Assembly: GCA_002730655.1 (NCBI GenBank)
Contig: PCAT01000101.1
Coordinates: 1-17,269, forward strand
DNA: 17,269 nt
Direction of reading: 5' to 3'
Origin: Balneola sp.
GTDB lineage: Bacteria > Bacteroidota > Rhodothermia > Balneolales > Balneolaceae
This document shows positions 8,094-14,799 of this stretch, piece after piece; positions within the stretch are counted from its first letter, which is position 1, and each line of letters opens with the position of its first letter. The notes under the pieces are model-generated. The model was not told where the DNA came from, made no database searches, and saw only the letters and a list, made by a program, of their open reading frames with translations. The translations under genes and the position numbers were made by a program.

Positions 8094-9635
8094 ATGTTAT
8101 ATCTGTTGCCAAGGCTACATAGAATGTCATCTATTCTTACCATATCAAAATGCTATAAACAAACCCTTTTCTTGGGTTTAGTCTCACTTTTTTTATTCTC
8201 TTGTAGTGAAAAGGTAGAAGAGGAAATTATCATAAATACCATTGCTAGTGAGTTTTCAGCTCCAGTAACTAGAGATTTTGAACAAATTAAAGAAGATGGA
8301 GTTCTAAGGATGATTACTCGATATAGTTCCCGGAGTTACTTTTTAGATCACGGTATTCAGGTTGGGTTTGAGTATGAGTTAATTCAGGCGTTTGCCAAAT
8401 TGCATGGCCTTAGCGTTGAAGTAGTAATACCTGTGCCAGGTCAATCTCCAATACAGTTGTTGAATAACGGGAAGGGAGACATCATTGCGGACAATCTAAT
8501 GGTTAGTAAAGAAAGCTCAGAATGGGTCCATTTTTCACGATCATACAATAAAGTTAATCATGTAGTTGTTGTTTCATCGGATTTAGGATACACGCCCTAT
8601 CAAGTTGATGAGCTAGAAGGCATTCCAATTACGATTTCAAAAAATAGCTCCCATTATTCAGTATTAAATCGCTTAATGGATGCGGGATGGAAATTAGAAA
8701 TCAATTTTACAGAAGAAGAAAGATCCACTGAAAGCTTACTTATGGATTTAGCTCGGGGTGAAGTTCTAGCCACCGTTGCGGATGTCCAAATTTTACAAGC
8801 GTCTAAAAAGTACATTCGTGGCCTAGTTGAAGGGCCTGTTCTAGCACGAAATGACGAAATTGCATGGGCAGTACGTACAAATGCTCCCATATTAGAAAAT
8901 CAGGTGAACACTTTTTTATCCCAACATATGTGGGTTGATGAAGATGGGATTCCAAAACGAAGTGAGTTTCTTAATGTACTTCGCAAAAAATATTATTTGG
9001 GTAATCGTCAAGTCGCTGATAATATTAATCCCATTAGGGATCAAAAAACAATGGTGACATTATCTCCATATGACAGTTTAATGCAACAAGTGGCGGTAGA
9101 ATTTGGATTGGATTGGGTAATGCTTACTGCGGTAGCAGCACAAGAGTCAAAATTTGATCCAACAGTAATTAGTCGGGCTGGAGCGGTTGGTATTATGCAG
9201 GTTATTCCTAAATATTCAGAACTAACAGCAGATTCACTTCTCATTCCTGAATTAAATATTCGAGAGGGAGCCCGTATTTTATCTGGGAATATTCAGCATT
9301 ATTCTTATATGGACTCGCTGGAAAGTTGGTCGTTTGCTTTAGCTACTTACAATGCTGGGGCTGGACACGTAGCCGATGCTCGAAGAATTACCATGGATCA
9401 TAATAAAGATCCTAATAAATGGGTAAACGTATCATCGTCGTTGTTAAAGAAGATGGAGCCAAAGTATTACGAATCAACTCGCTATGGATACGCCCGAGGC
9501 ATTGAAACAGTGCAATACGTTCAAAACATTTTAAATAGGTACAATACTTATAAAGCAATTATTGCATTAAGTAAGCAGTCTAGGCCGGAAGCTAAGAGTA
9601 TTTTAGGGTTCAGTAACTTAAAAATAACAGGTTAA
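8094..9635 (+). CDS. mltF: MltF-like membrane-bound lytic murein transglycosylase
   Basis: Lipid-anchored periplasmic enzyme that would cleave the MurNAc-GlcNAc bond of peptidoglycan, leaving 1,6-anhydromuramic ends. Domain order and length (513 residues) match E. coli MltF: a signal peptide with lipobox 'FLFSC' (Cys37); a solute-binding family 3 domain (about 63-300) with 'GFEYELIQAFAKLHGL' and 'GKGDIIADNLMVSKE'; then a lytic transglycosylase SLT domain (about 330-490). The catalytic glutamate is Glu351 in 'AAQESKFDP', followed by 'SRAGAVGIMQVIP' and 'ATYNAGAGHV', which are the conserved SLT motifs, so the enzyme looks active. The binding domain may sense a muropeptide or amino acid that tunes activity, as proposed for MltF. 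ATG 8124 is a possible alternative start and would still leave a complete signal peptide. The gene stands alone on the plus strand, 88 bases after the transporter gene, and meets the phosphatase gene tail to tail. Confidence 0.9.
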   Translation: MLYLLPRLHRMSSILTISKCYKQTLFLGLVSLFLFSCSEKVEEEIIINTIASEFSAPVTRDFEQIKEDGVLRMITRYSSRSYFLDHGIQVGFEYELIQAFAKLHGLSVEVVIPVPGQSPIQLLNNGKGDIIADNLMVSKESSEWVHFSRSYNKVNHVVVVSSDLGYTPYQVDELEGIPITISKNSSHYSVLNRLMDAGWKLEINFTEEERSTESLLMDLARGEVLATVADVQILQASKKYIRGLVEGPVLARNDEIAWAVRTNAPILENQVNTFLSQHMWVDEDGIPKRSEFLNVLRKKYYLGNRQVADNINPIRDQKTMVTLSPYDSLMQQVAVEFGLDWVMLTAVAAQESKFDPTVISRAGAVGIMQVIPKYSELTADSLLIPELNIREGARILSGNIQHYSYMDSLESWSFALATYNAGAGHVADARRITMDHNKDPNKWVNVSSSLLKKMEPKYYESTRYGYARGIETVQYVQNILNRYNTYKAIIALSKQSRPEAKSILGFSNLKITG

Positions 9636-9651
9636 ATACTTATTTTTTTTT
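9612..9651 (+). terminator. Weak candidate terminator at the end of the transglycosylase gene
   Basis: An A/T-only imperfect stem (AGTA at 9612-9615 with TACT at 9637-9640; TTAA at 9618-9621 with TTAA at 9632-9635) precedes a run of nine T at 9643-9651. It overlaps both gene ends: the stem contains the transglycosylase stop codon and the T run encodes the final lysines of the opposing phosphatase. The stem has almost no G/C pairs, so it would be unstable, and the T run may simply be coding sequence. Confidence 0.25.
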
Positions 9652-11436
9652 CATTACAATTAAGGTTAGGTCATCATGTTGAGTGTAATTTGAGAATTTG
9701 TTGACGTCGCTAATAATGGCTTCTTTTATTTCTTTAGCTGTTCTATTAAAGTGCACCGCCACGATTGTTTTTAGCCGGTTAAGATTGTATTCCTTTTTAG
9801 TTTTATGGTGCAAAGCTTCTGTCACGCCATCGGTAAAGAAAATAACGACATCATTTGCTTCTAATGTAAAATAAGAAGAGGTATATGGTGTTGATGTGGG
9901 GAGAGCACCTAGAACTAAACCACCTTCACTTAATTCGAATTGTTGTATCTGAGTGCTATTTTTAACCGTGCGGTCAGCTTCGCTTTTGCGAAAAACAATA
10001 GGATGATCATGACCAGCATTCACAAATTTAAGAGTTTTACCGTTAGCTTCAATTTTTGTCCAAAAGAAGGTAATGAATATATCTGCTGGTGTATTTGTAT
10101 AAATAAAATCGTTTATAGTCCCTGTGGCAGTTTCGATGGTGGTATCTTGCAAAGCTAGGGCATGAATCATAGCTTGTAAATTTGCCATAAGCAAAGCGGC
10201 AGGAACCCCTTTACCAGTTACATCAGCAATACTTAACAAATAACTTCCATCATTCAATTGAAAAAGATCAAAATAGTCACCACCTATTTGTTCAGAGGGA
10301 ATATTTTCAGCTACTATATCCAGACCTTTAATATTGGGCAACTTTTTAGGTATTAACCCCTCTTGGATAGTTCGAGCTAGTTCTAATTCTTTTTGAAATT
10401 GCTGATTTAGTAGTTGTTCATGCAGTAACTGAATTCGTTTAATATTAAGTACAACTAAATTAGTCAAAGATAGTACAAAATCAAGCTCATCCCCTGCTAG
10501 GACCTGTCCTGTGCTTTTGTTTCCAATACCTATTACACCTAAGGTTTCTCCTTGAGATTGCACTGGTAAGATATAATGAATTTTTTGTTCGCTTAAATAA
10601 CTAATCCAAGCTTCTAGCCCATTTTTTGAAGAGTCATTGCTTTGAAAATCAGCTATTTCATCGAGAGCCATTACCCTAGGTAGGTTAAAAAGTACTAAGG
10701 GATCATTATCTGGAGTTTGTGTTTCAAGACCCGATTGAACCAACACCTTTACCTGTTTTCCTTCCTTGAACAAAAATAAAAAACGATTTATGAATAATTG
10801 TCCTAACAGGGCGAACTTCATAGTTTTACTTAAATCATCAATTGACTGCATTTGATTAAAGTCCTTACTTAATTCAAATAGCGAATCTAAGTCATAAATT
10901 TTTCGGTCAAGTCGTCGGTTAATTTTTTTTAATTCCTCAAACATTATTGAATTAGAAAGCGTAGCCGAAGTAATAAGGCATAAATTCTCTAAAAAATCCT
11001 GCTCCTGTGCTGTAATTGTTTCGGATCTGAAGGTGGGTTCAATACAAAGAAATCCAATATGATGGGCAGATGTTCTCAAGTGAAACATTACTGCATCTTT
11101 TGACAACTGTAAGGTTTCAAATAGTTTAGGGAGTTCGTCATAGTAGTAAACCCCTTTTTCTAATTCATTTATATTAGGTTCATAATTAAGCAGCTCTCCT
11201 TCTAATTTAGAGTAAAGCCCTTTTCCTTTTTTAATTAAATAATGGTCTTCCCCCGGCCGATGTACGATGATACATGCAGTACTTACTCTTAATTTACCAA
11301 GGCTGATTAGGAGTAGGTTGTTTAAAATGAATTCGGGATCTTGAGATTCGATTAAGTCACGGCCCGTCTCTAAGAGTGTACGTTGTTCAAAACGCCCTAA
11401 CTCTAGGGCTCGATCCTTAGGACTCAATTCATCCAT
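9640..11436 (-). CDS. PP2C-type (SpoIIE/RsbU-like) serine phosphatase with two GAF-like sensor domains
   Basis: Cytoplasmic metal-dependent phosphatase expected to remove phosphate from the STAS partner encoded upstream. Two GAF-like domains occupy about residues 30-165 and 185-335, with no transmembrane helix, followed by a coiled linker (about 335-358) and the SpoIIE/PP2C domain (about 370-596). The catalytic motifs are complete: 'IGGDYFD' (Asp387), 'SIADVTGKGVPAALLMA' (Asp405), 'FVNAGHDHP' (472-479), 'FFTDGVTEA' (Asp536) and 'HDDLTLIV' (Asp588, Asp589), so both metal-binding acidic clusters are present. The linker motif 'ARTIQEGLIPKKLP' is the usual lead-in of RsbU-type enzymes. It is the last gene of a three-gene operon, 3 bases after the kinase gene. 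The signal read by the GAF domains is unknown. The C terminus is Met-Lys-Lys-Lys, encoded by a run of nine A. Confidence 0.93.
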   Translation of the reverse strand: MDELSPKDRALELGRFEQRTLLETGRDLIESQDPEFILNNLLLISLGKLRVSTACIIVHRPGEDHYLIKKGKGLYSKLEGELLNYEPNINELEKGVYYYDELPKLFETLQLSKDAVMFHLRTSAHHIGFLCIEPTFRSETITAQEQDFLENLCLITSATLSNSIMFEELKKINRRLDRKIYDLDSLFELSKDFNQMQSIDDLSKTMKFALLGQLFINRFLFLFKEGKQVKVLVQSGLETQTPDNDPLVLFNLPRVMALDEIADFQSNDSSKNGLEAWISYLSEQKIHYILPVQSQGETLGVIGIGNKSTGQVLAGDELDFVLSLTNLVVLNIKRIQLLHEQLLNQQFQKELELARTIQEGLIPKKLPNIKGLDIVAENIPSEQIGGDYFDLFQLNDGSYLLSIADVTGKGVPAALLMANLQAMIHALALQDTTIETATGTINDFIYTNTPADIFITFFWTKIEANGKTLKFVNAGHDHPIVFRKSEADRTVKNSTQIQQFELSEGGLVLGALPTSTPYTSSYFTLEANDVVIFFTDGVTEALHHKTKKEYNLNRLKTIVAVHFNRTAKEIKEAIISDVNKFSNYTQHDDLTLIVMKKK

Positions 11437-11439
11437 TCT

Positions 11440-11859
11440 TCAAATCCGCTTTCGCATCAAAATTGTATTGGTTTTTCCGGTGCTAGAATATTCTACGGAG
11501 TCCATAAGTTTGTTTATTAAATAAACACCCATTCCACCACGTTCCTTATTCTTAATTCTTTTTAAAAGATTAGGGGGTTGATATTTATCGGCATTAAAAT
11601 GATGACCAGTATCGCTTAGTTGAATCCAAAAAGACCCAGAAGAGGTACCTAGTTCTATTTCTATAGTATGATTAGGTTCATTTTTATAGGCATGTTTTAT
11701 GATGTTGGTGTAAGCTTCGTCAACCGCTAGAATGATTTCGGCTATTTCGTCTTTATTTACATCACAATGCGAAACATAGGTTTGAACAAAACTACGAACC
11801 TCTTGGAGATGTTGAGTAGAGGAGGATACATTAATGCTATGTGACTTTGAATCTTTCAA
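11440..11859 (-). CDS. RsbW/SpoIIAB-like anti-sigma serine kinase (GHKL ATPase)
   Basis: Single-domain HATPase_c_2 protein of 139 residues, the normal size for RsbW-type switch kinases. The ATP-binding boxes are clear: N box 'VDEAYTNIIKHAY' (Glu48, Asn52), G1 box 'LSDTGHHF' (Asp83, Gly85) and G2 box 'RGGMGVYLI' (107-115). Family members either bind and silence a target, often a sigma factor, or phosphorylate the STAS antagonist. The gene lies between the STAS gene (14-base gap) and the phosphatase gene (3-base gap), the expected set of partners. No sigma factor is present in the window, so what this kinase inhibits is unknown; it might also act on a diguanylate cyclase or another output as in some non-Bacillus systems. 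Confidence 0.92.
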   Translation of the reverse strand: MKDSKSHSINVSSSTQHLQEVRSFVQTYVSHCDVNKDEIAEIILAVDEAYTNIIKHAYKNEPNHTIEIELGTSSGSFWIQLSDTGHHFNADKYQPPNLLKRIKNKERGGMGVYLINKLMDSVEYSSTGKTNTILMRKRI

Positions 11860-11873
11860 GATACTAAATTAGA

Positions 11874-12230
11874 CTACTTTTGGTTTTTATAACTACTAAG
11901 TGCCTCAGATTCATTTTTATGTATATCATACAAACTAGGGAATCCCAATAAATCAAAAACATGATAAACGTCACCTGTCATATCTGATAATTTAATATCA
12001 CCTCCAAGGTTTCGAATGTCTTCAATATATGCCATAAACACACCCAGCCCAGCACTCGCTATATATTGTAAATTTGAGCAATTTACTATAATATGGTAAG
12101 CTTCGATTTCAATTAAGTTTTTAAACTGCTGTTCAAGCTTGAAGGCAGTATGAGCGTCTAATTCTCCATTTATTTCAAGAATCGTAATATGCTCTTCTTG
12201 GCGTTTTGTAATTGTAAATGATTTCATCAT
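11874..12230 (-). CDS. STAS-domain anti-anti-sigma factor (RsbV/SpoIIAA-like)
   Basis: A 118-residue protein made of one STAS domain. The phosphorylation site is recognisable as Ser59 in 'NLQYIASAGLGVFM', aligned with Ser58 of SpoIIAA and Ser56 of RsbV. Other family marks are 'ILEINGELDAHTAFKLEQ' near the N terminus and 'VFDLLGF' near the C terminus. In the partner-switch model the unphosphorylated form captures the RsbW-like kinase, and the phosphatase restores that form. It is the first gene of the operon. Two ATG codons in a row open the frame; either could be used, and no Shine-Dalgarno sequence is seen ahead of them. The A/T-rich upstream stretch 12231-12310 should hold the operon promoter, but I cannot place it with confidence. 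Confidence 0.92.
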   Translation of the reverse strand: MMKSFTITKRQEEHITILEINGELDAHTAFKLEQQFKNLIEIEAYHIIVNCSNLQYIASAGLGVFMAYIEDIRNLGGDIKLSDMTGDVYHVFDLLGFPSLYDIHKNESEALSSYKNQK

Positions 12231-12310
12231 AACTAAAGAGTCAGCGTGTTAAGAACGATAAGATATTCTGAAAAATTAGTATGTATAAATAATAATATAG
12301 ATAAGTTGAT

Positions 12311-12351
12311 CCAAAAAAATAGGGCATCACATCATTCCGATGTAATGCCCT
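12311..12351 (-). terminator. Strong intrinsic terminator downstream of the SPOR-lipoprotein gene
   Basis: Arms 12321-12333 and 12339-12351 form a 13-base stem with one C-A mismatch on the plus strand (a T-G wobble cannot be formed there), closed by a 5-base loop. Read on the minus strand, the hairpin is followed at once by A and seven T (12320-12313). This is a textbook rho-independent terminator for minus-strand transcription coming from the SPOR gene. It separates that transcript from the partner-switching operon, whose start lies 81 bases further on. There is no comparable T run on the plus-strand side. Confidence 0.85.
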
Positions 12352-12502
12352 GACTATTCATCAAGAGAGACGCTACTTGAGCGTTGCCCTAATTAACTAA
12401 TTGCTTGCGAGATAAGCAACTAAAATATTTTTTGCGATAGCGATCAAATATTTTAACTTTTTGTACACAATCAAATAGTCATTAGACTATGCCATTCAAA
12501 TT
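12321..12502 (-). ncRNA. Candidate structured 3'-region RNA between the SPOR gene and its terminator
   Basis: This stretch of about 180 bases has no usable reading frame and carries a series of inverted repeats. In minus-strand order they are: 12490-12475 (6-bp perfect stem, 4-base loop); 12455-12421 (10-bp perfect A/T stem, 15-base loop); 12419-12401 (6-bp, 7-base loop, 'AAGCAA' with 'TTGCTT'); 12384-12370 (5-bp, 5-base loop, 'ACGCT' with 'AGCGT'); and the terminator hairpin at 12351-12321. Gaps between co-directional genes elsewhere in this window are mostly 3-26 bases, so a 150-base structured trailer stands out. It could be a 3'-UTR-derived small RNA or a stabilising trailer. I do not recognise it as 6S, tmRNA, SRP or RNase P RNA. 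A/T-rich DNA produces some palindromes by chance, so this remains a candidate. Confidence 0.3.
12421..12455. repeat. 10-bp perfect inverted repeat, A/T only
   Basis: TAAAATATTT at 12421-12430 is the exact reverse complement of AAATATTTTA at 12446-12455, with a 15-base spacer that contains the short direct repeat GCGATA/GCGATC. It is the second largest dyad in the gene-free stretch 12231-12502. It may be an RNA hairpin in the trailer of the SPOR transcript or a protein-binding site. Confidence 0.5.
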
Positions 12503-12967
12503 TTAGTATCTAGTAGTTACCCAGAAGTTAAGACCCATTTCATTGCCAAAGTTTTCGGCATCTTGCATTGTTGGGAAATAACCAACTCGAACTCTAAACC
12601 ATACATCGCCTGTTGTTTCATCACCTGACTGATCTACATATGCAGCGGTAACTCTTCTTGCCCATCTAGCAGCAATTTGGTTTGCTTTTGTTTCTGAACG
12701 CCATGAGCCAATCTGAATAGTATATAAACCTGCTTCATCAAATGTATAGGACGTTTTTGCGACTTCTTCAGCCAATCGAGCCGCTTCTACAGCAGCTAAA
12801 CTATCTTCCACGGCTTGCATCCGTGCTTCTAGTGCAGCTTGTTCAGCGACACGAAGGGAATCTATTCGTGCCTGTTCTCTAGCCATACGATCTTCTTCGG
12901 ATTCACCGCAAGAGAACCCGATCAAGGTAAATGCCATTAAGAACAATAATAAAGGTGCTTTTTTCAT
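12503..12967 (-). CDS. SPOR-domain lipoprotein with coiled-coil stalk
   Basis: A 154-residue envelope protein. The signal peptide starts 'MKKAPLLLFL' and ends in lipobox 'IGFSC' (Cys20), so it should be lipid-anchored. Residues about 24-72 are an Ala/Glu/Arg-rich helix with heptad-like spacing of hydrophobic residues, likely a coiled-coil stalk. The C-terminal SPOR domain (about 81-152) shows 'YTIQIGSWRSETKANQIAA' and 'VWFRVRVGYFPTMQDAENF', the two halves of the fold. SPOR domains bind peptidoglycan glycan strands stripped of stem peptides, usually at division sites, so a role in wall remodelling or division is likely. It is a single-gene transcript facing away from the symporter gene and ends at the terminator at 12311-12351. 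The basic residues after the start Met support this start codon. Confidence 0.9.
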   Translation of the reverse strand: MKKAPLLLFLMAFTLIGFSCGESEEDRMAREQARIDSLRVAEQAALEARMQAVEDSLAAVEAARLAEEVAKTSYTFDEAGLYTIQIGSWRSETKANQIAARWARRVTAAYVDQSGDETTGDVWFRVRVGYFPTMQDAENFGNEMGLNFWVTTRY

Positions 12968-13134
12968 GAGTGTACTAATTTATTAGGGGTGTTATTCGCT
13001 ATTATAATAATAACGTAATTTTGTTTTTCTTTAGTAAGTTTAGTCTATAAATTAAAAAAAGAAGTTCTGTATTCTAAATGTTTATATAATTCCTTTTATT
13101 AAGCGCTGAACTAACCATAATAAAATATACATAT
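12968..13134. promoter_or_regulatory. Divergent intergenic region between the SPOR-lipoprotein and symporter genes
   Basis: These 167 A/T-rich bases must hold the promoters for two genes leaving in opposite directions. TAATTTTG at 13016-13023 fits the Bacteroidota -7 consensus TAnnTTTG in the symporter direction, but I found no matching TTG-type -33 element at the expected spacing. A short palindrome AGCGCT lies at 13102-13107, flanked by TTTATT (13095-13100) and AATAAA (13119-13124), which could form a regulator site ahead of the symporter. The region's role follows from gene orientation; the individual elements are weak. Confidence 0.4.
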
Positions 13135-14775
13135 ATGAGCGGATTTGCGACCATTGATATCATTGTTTTTGTGGCCTATATCATGATGATAGTAGGGATT
13201 GGGCTATGGGTTTCACGAGACAAAGATGGACACCAAAAAAATGCAGAGGACTATTTTTTAGCCGGCAAATCGTTACCATGGTGGGCGATAGGGGCATCTC
13301 TAATCGCTGCAAATATCTCGGCGGAACAAATTATTGGAATGTCTGGTTCAGGCTTTGCGGTGGGTCTAGCTATTGCTACCTATGAGTGGATGGCAGCTAT
13401 AACTTTACTAATTGTAGGTAAATTTCTATTACCCATTTTTATCGAGAAAAAATTATATACCATACCCGAATTTGTTGAACAACGATTTAATACAACTTTG
13501 AAAACTATTTTGGCGGTGTTTTGGATTGCGTTATTTGTTTTTGTTAACCTGACTACGGTTATTTTTTTGGGTGCTAAAGCATTGGACACCATTTTTGGGG
13601 TAGGTGACGGTAGTCTAATATGGGCTTCCCTTATCGGCTTGGCTCTTATTGCTGCAGCATATTCAATTTATGGTGGTTTATCTGCCGTGGCTTGGACCGA
13701 TGTTGTCCAAGTAGTTCTGTTGGTTTTAGGAGGCTTGATTACAACCTTTATTGCACTAGATCAGGTAACCCCAGATGGTGGTATAATTCGGGGGATAAAC
13801 CATATTTATGATGTTGCTGGAGATAAATTTCACATGATCTTAGATCGAAATAATCCGGAGTTTAACAATCTTCCGGGTATTGCGGTGCTAGTAGGTGGAA
13901 TGTGGGTTGCAAACCTTTATTATTGGGGATTTAACCAATACATTATCCAAAGGACTCTAGCCGCTAAGTCCTTAGAAGAGTCTCAAAAGGGAATTGTTTT
14001 TGCTGCATTTTTAAAGCTTATTATCCCACTGATTGTCGTGATTCCTGGAATTGTTGCCTACGTTATGTTTTCTCAGCCAGAAGGTACCAATGCTATCTCT
14101 GGAGTAGTAGAAGCTTTTTCCAAAACTGATGGTGGACTTGATAACGATAAGGCTTACCCCTGGTTAATTAGTCAATTTGTGATGCCAGGTTTTAAAGGTT
14201 TGGTGGTAGCTGCGCTCGCCGCAGCCATTGTATCTTCTTTGGCTTCCATGCTTAATTCAGTGGCAACCATTTTCACTATGGATATTTACAAGCCCTATTT
14301 TAATAGGGAGGCTTCAGATAAACAAACCGTAAAAGTAGGTCGATTAACTGCTATTTTAGCATTGCTTATTGCTGTGTTAGTAGCTCCTCAATTAAGTAAC
14401 GTCCCTCAGATGTTTCAGTATATCCAAGAGTATACAGGGTTGGTAAGTCCAGGGATTCTGGCCGTCTTTATTATGGGTTTATTTTGGAAGAAAACCACAA
14501 CTAAAGCCGCTATTTATGGCGTTCTTTCATCTATTGTGATTGCATTGTTATTGAAGGTTCCGTCGTTAGAGTTGCCGTTTTTAACCCAAATGTATTACAC
14601 ACTAATCCTTACGATTGTTGTAATTGCAGGAGTTTCACTTACAACTAATCCTAACGATGATGATCCTAAAGCTATCATCACGACATCGGAAACTTTCAAA
14701 ACAAGTCGATCTTTTAATATTGGTGCCTATGCTGTACTAATTATTACGGCTGTACTTTACGCTATTTTCTGGTAG
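13135..14775 (+). CDS. sglT: Sodium/sugar symporter of the SSS family, close to Vibrio vSGLT
   Basis: Inner-membrane carrier that couples sodium entry to uptake of galactose or glucose. Similarity to the crystallised Vibrio parahaemolyticus vSGLT, compared from memory, runs nearly end to end: 'AEDYFLAGKSLPWWAIGAS' (37-55), 'NISAEQIIGMSGSGF' (60-74), 'ANLYYWGFNQYIIQRTLAAK' (259-278), 'AAAIVSSLASMLNS' (362-375), 'FQYIQEYTGLVSPGILAVF' (427-445) and the ending 'AVLYAIFW'. Sugar-site residues appear kept: Asn60, Gln65, Glu84, Asn138, the gate Tyr263, Lys294 and the Gln-rich 427-431 segment. The sodium-site serines are at 367-368. One apparent difference is Ala87 where vSGLT has Ser91. The 546-residue length is as expected, with about 14 helices. 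It converges on the kinase gene with a 24-base gap, so it is not in that operon but is a natural functional partner. Confidence 0.93.
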   Translation: MSGFATIDIIVFVAYIMMIVGIGLWVSRDKDGHQKNAEDYFLAGKSLPWWAIGASLIAANISAEQIIGMSGSGFAVGLAIATYEWMAAITLLIVGKFLLPIFIEKKLYTIPEFVEQRFNTTLKTILAVFWIALFVFVNLTTVIFLGAKALDTIFGVGDGSLIWASLIGLALIAAAYSIYGGLSAVAWTDVVQVVLLVLGGLITTFIALDQVTPDGGIIRGINHIYDVAGDKFHMILDRNNPEFNNLPGIAVLVGGMWVANLYYWGFNQYIIQRTLAAKSLEESQKGIVFAAFLKLIIPLIVVIPGIVAYVMFSQPEGTNAISGVVEAFSKTDGGLDNDKAYPWLISQFVMPGFKGLVVAALAAAIVSSLASMLNSVATIFTMDIYKPYFNREASDKQTVKVGRLTAILALLIAVLVAPQLSNVPQMFQYIQEYTGLVSPGILAVFIMGLFWKKTTTKAAIYGVLSSIVIALLLKVPSLELPFLTQMYYTLILTIVVIAGVSLTTNPNDDDPKAIITTSETFKTSRSFNIGAYAVLIITAVLYAIFW

Positions 14776-14799
14776 TATCTGCATTTTAAAACATATTAT

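Noticed and set aside
12231..12320. Possible promoter (TTGGAT near 12312-12307 and A/T-rich -10-like hexamers) for the STAS operon
   Set aside because: The sequence is so A/T-rich that several hexamers fit at different spacings, and the TTG overlaps the terminator T run. A promoter must be near here, but I cannot choose one.
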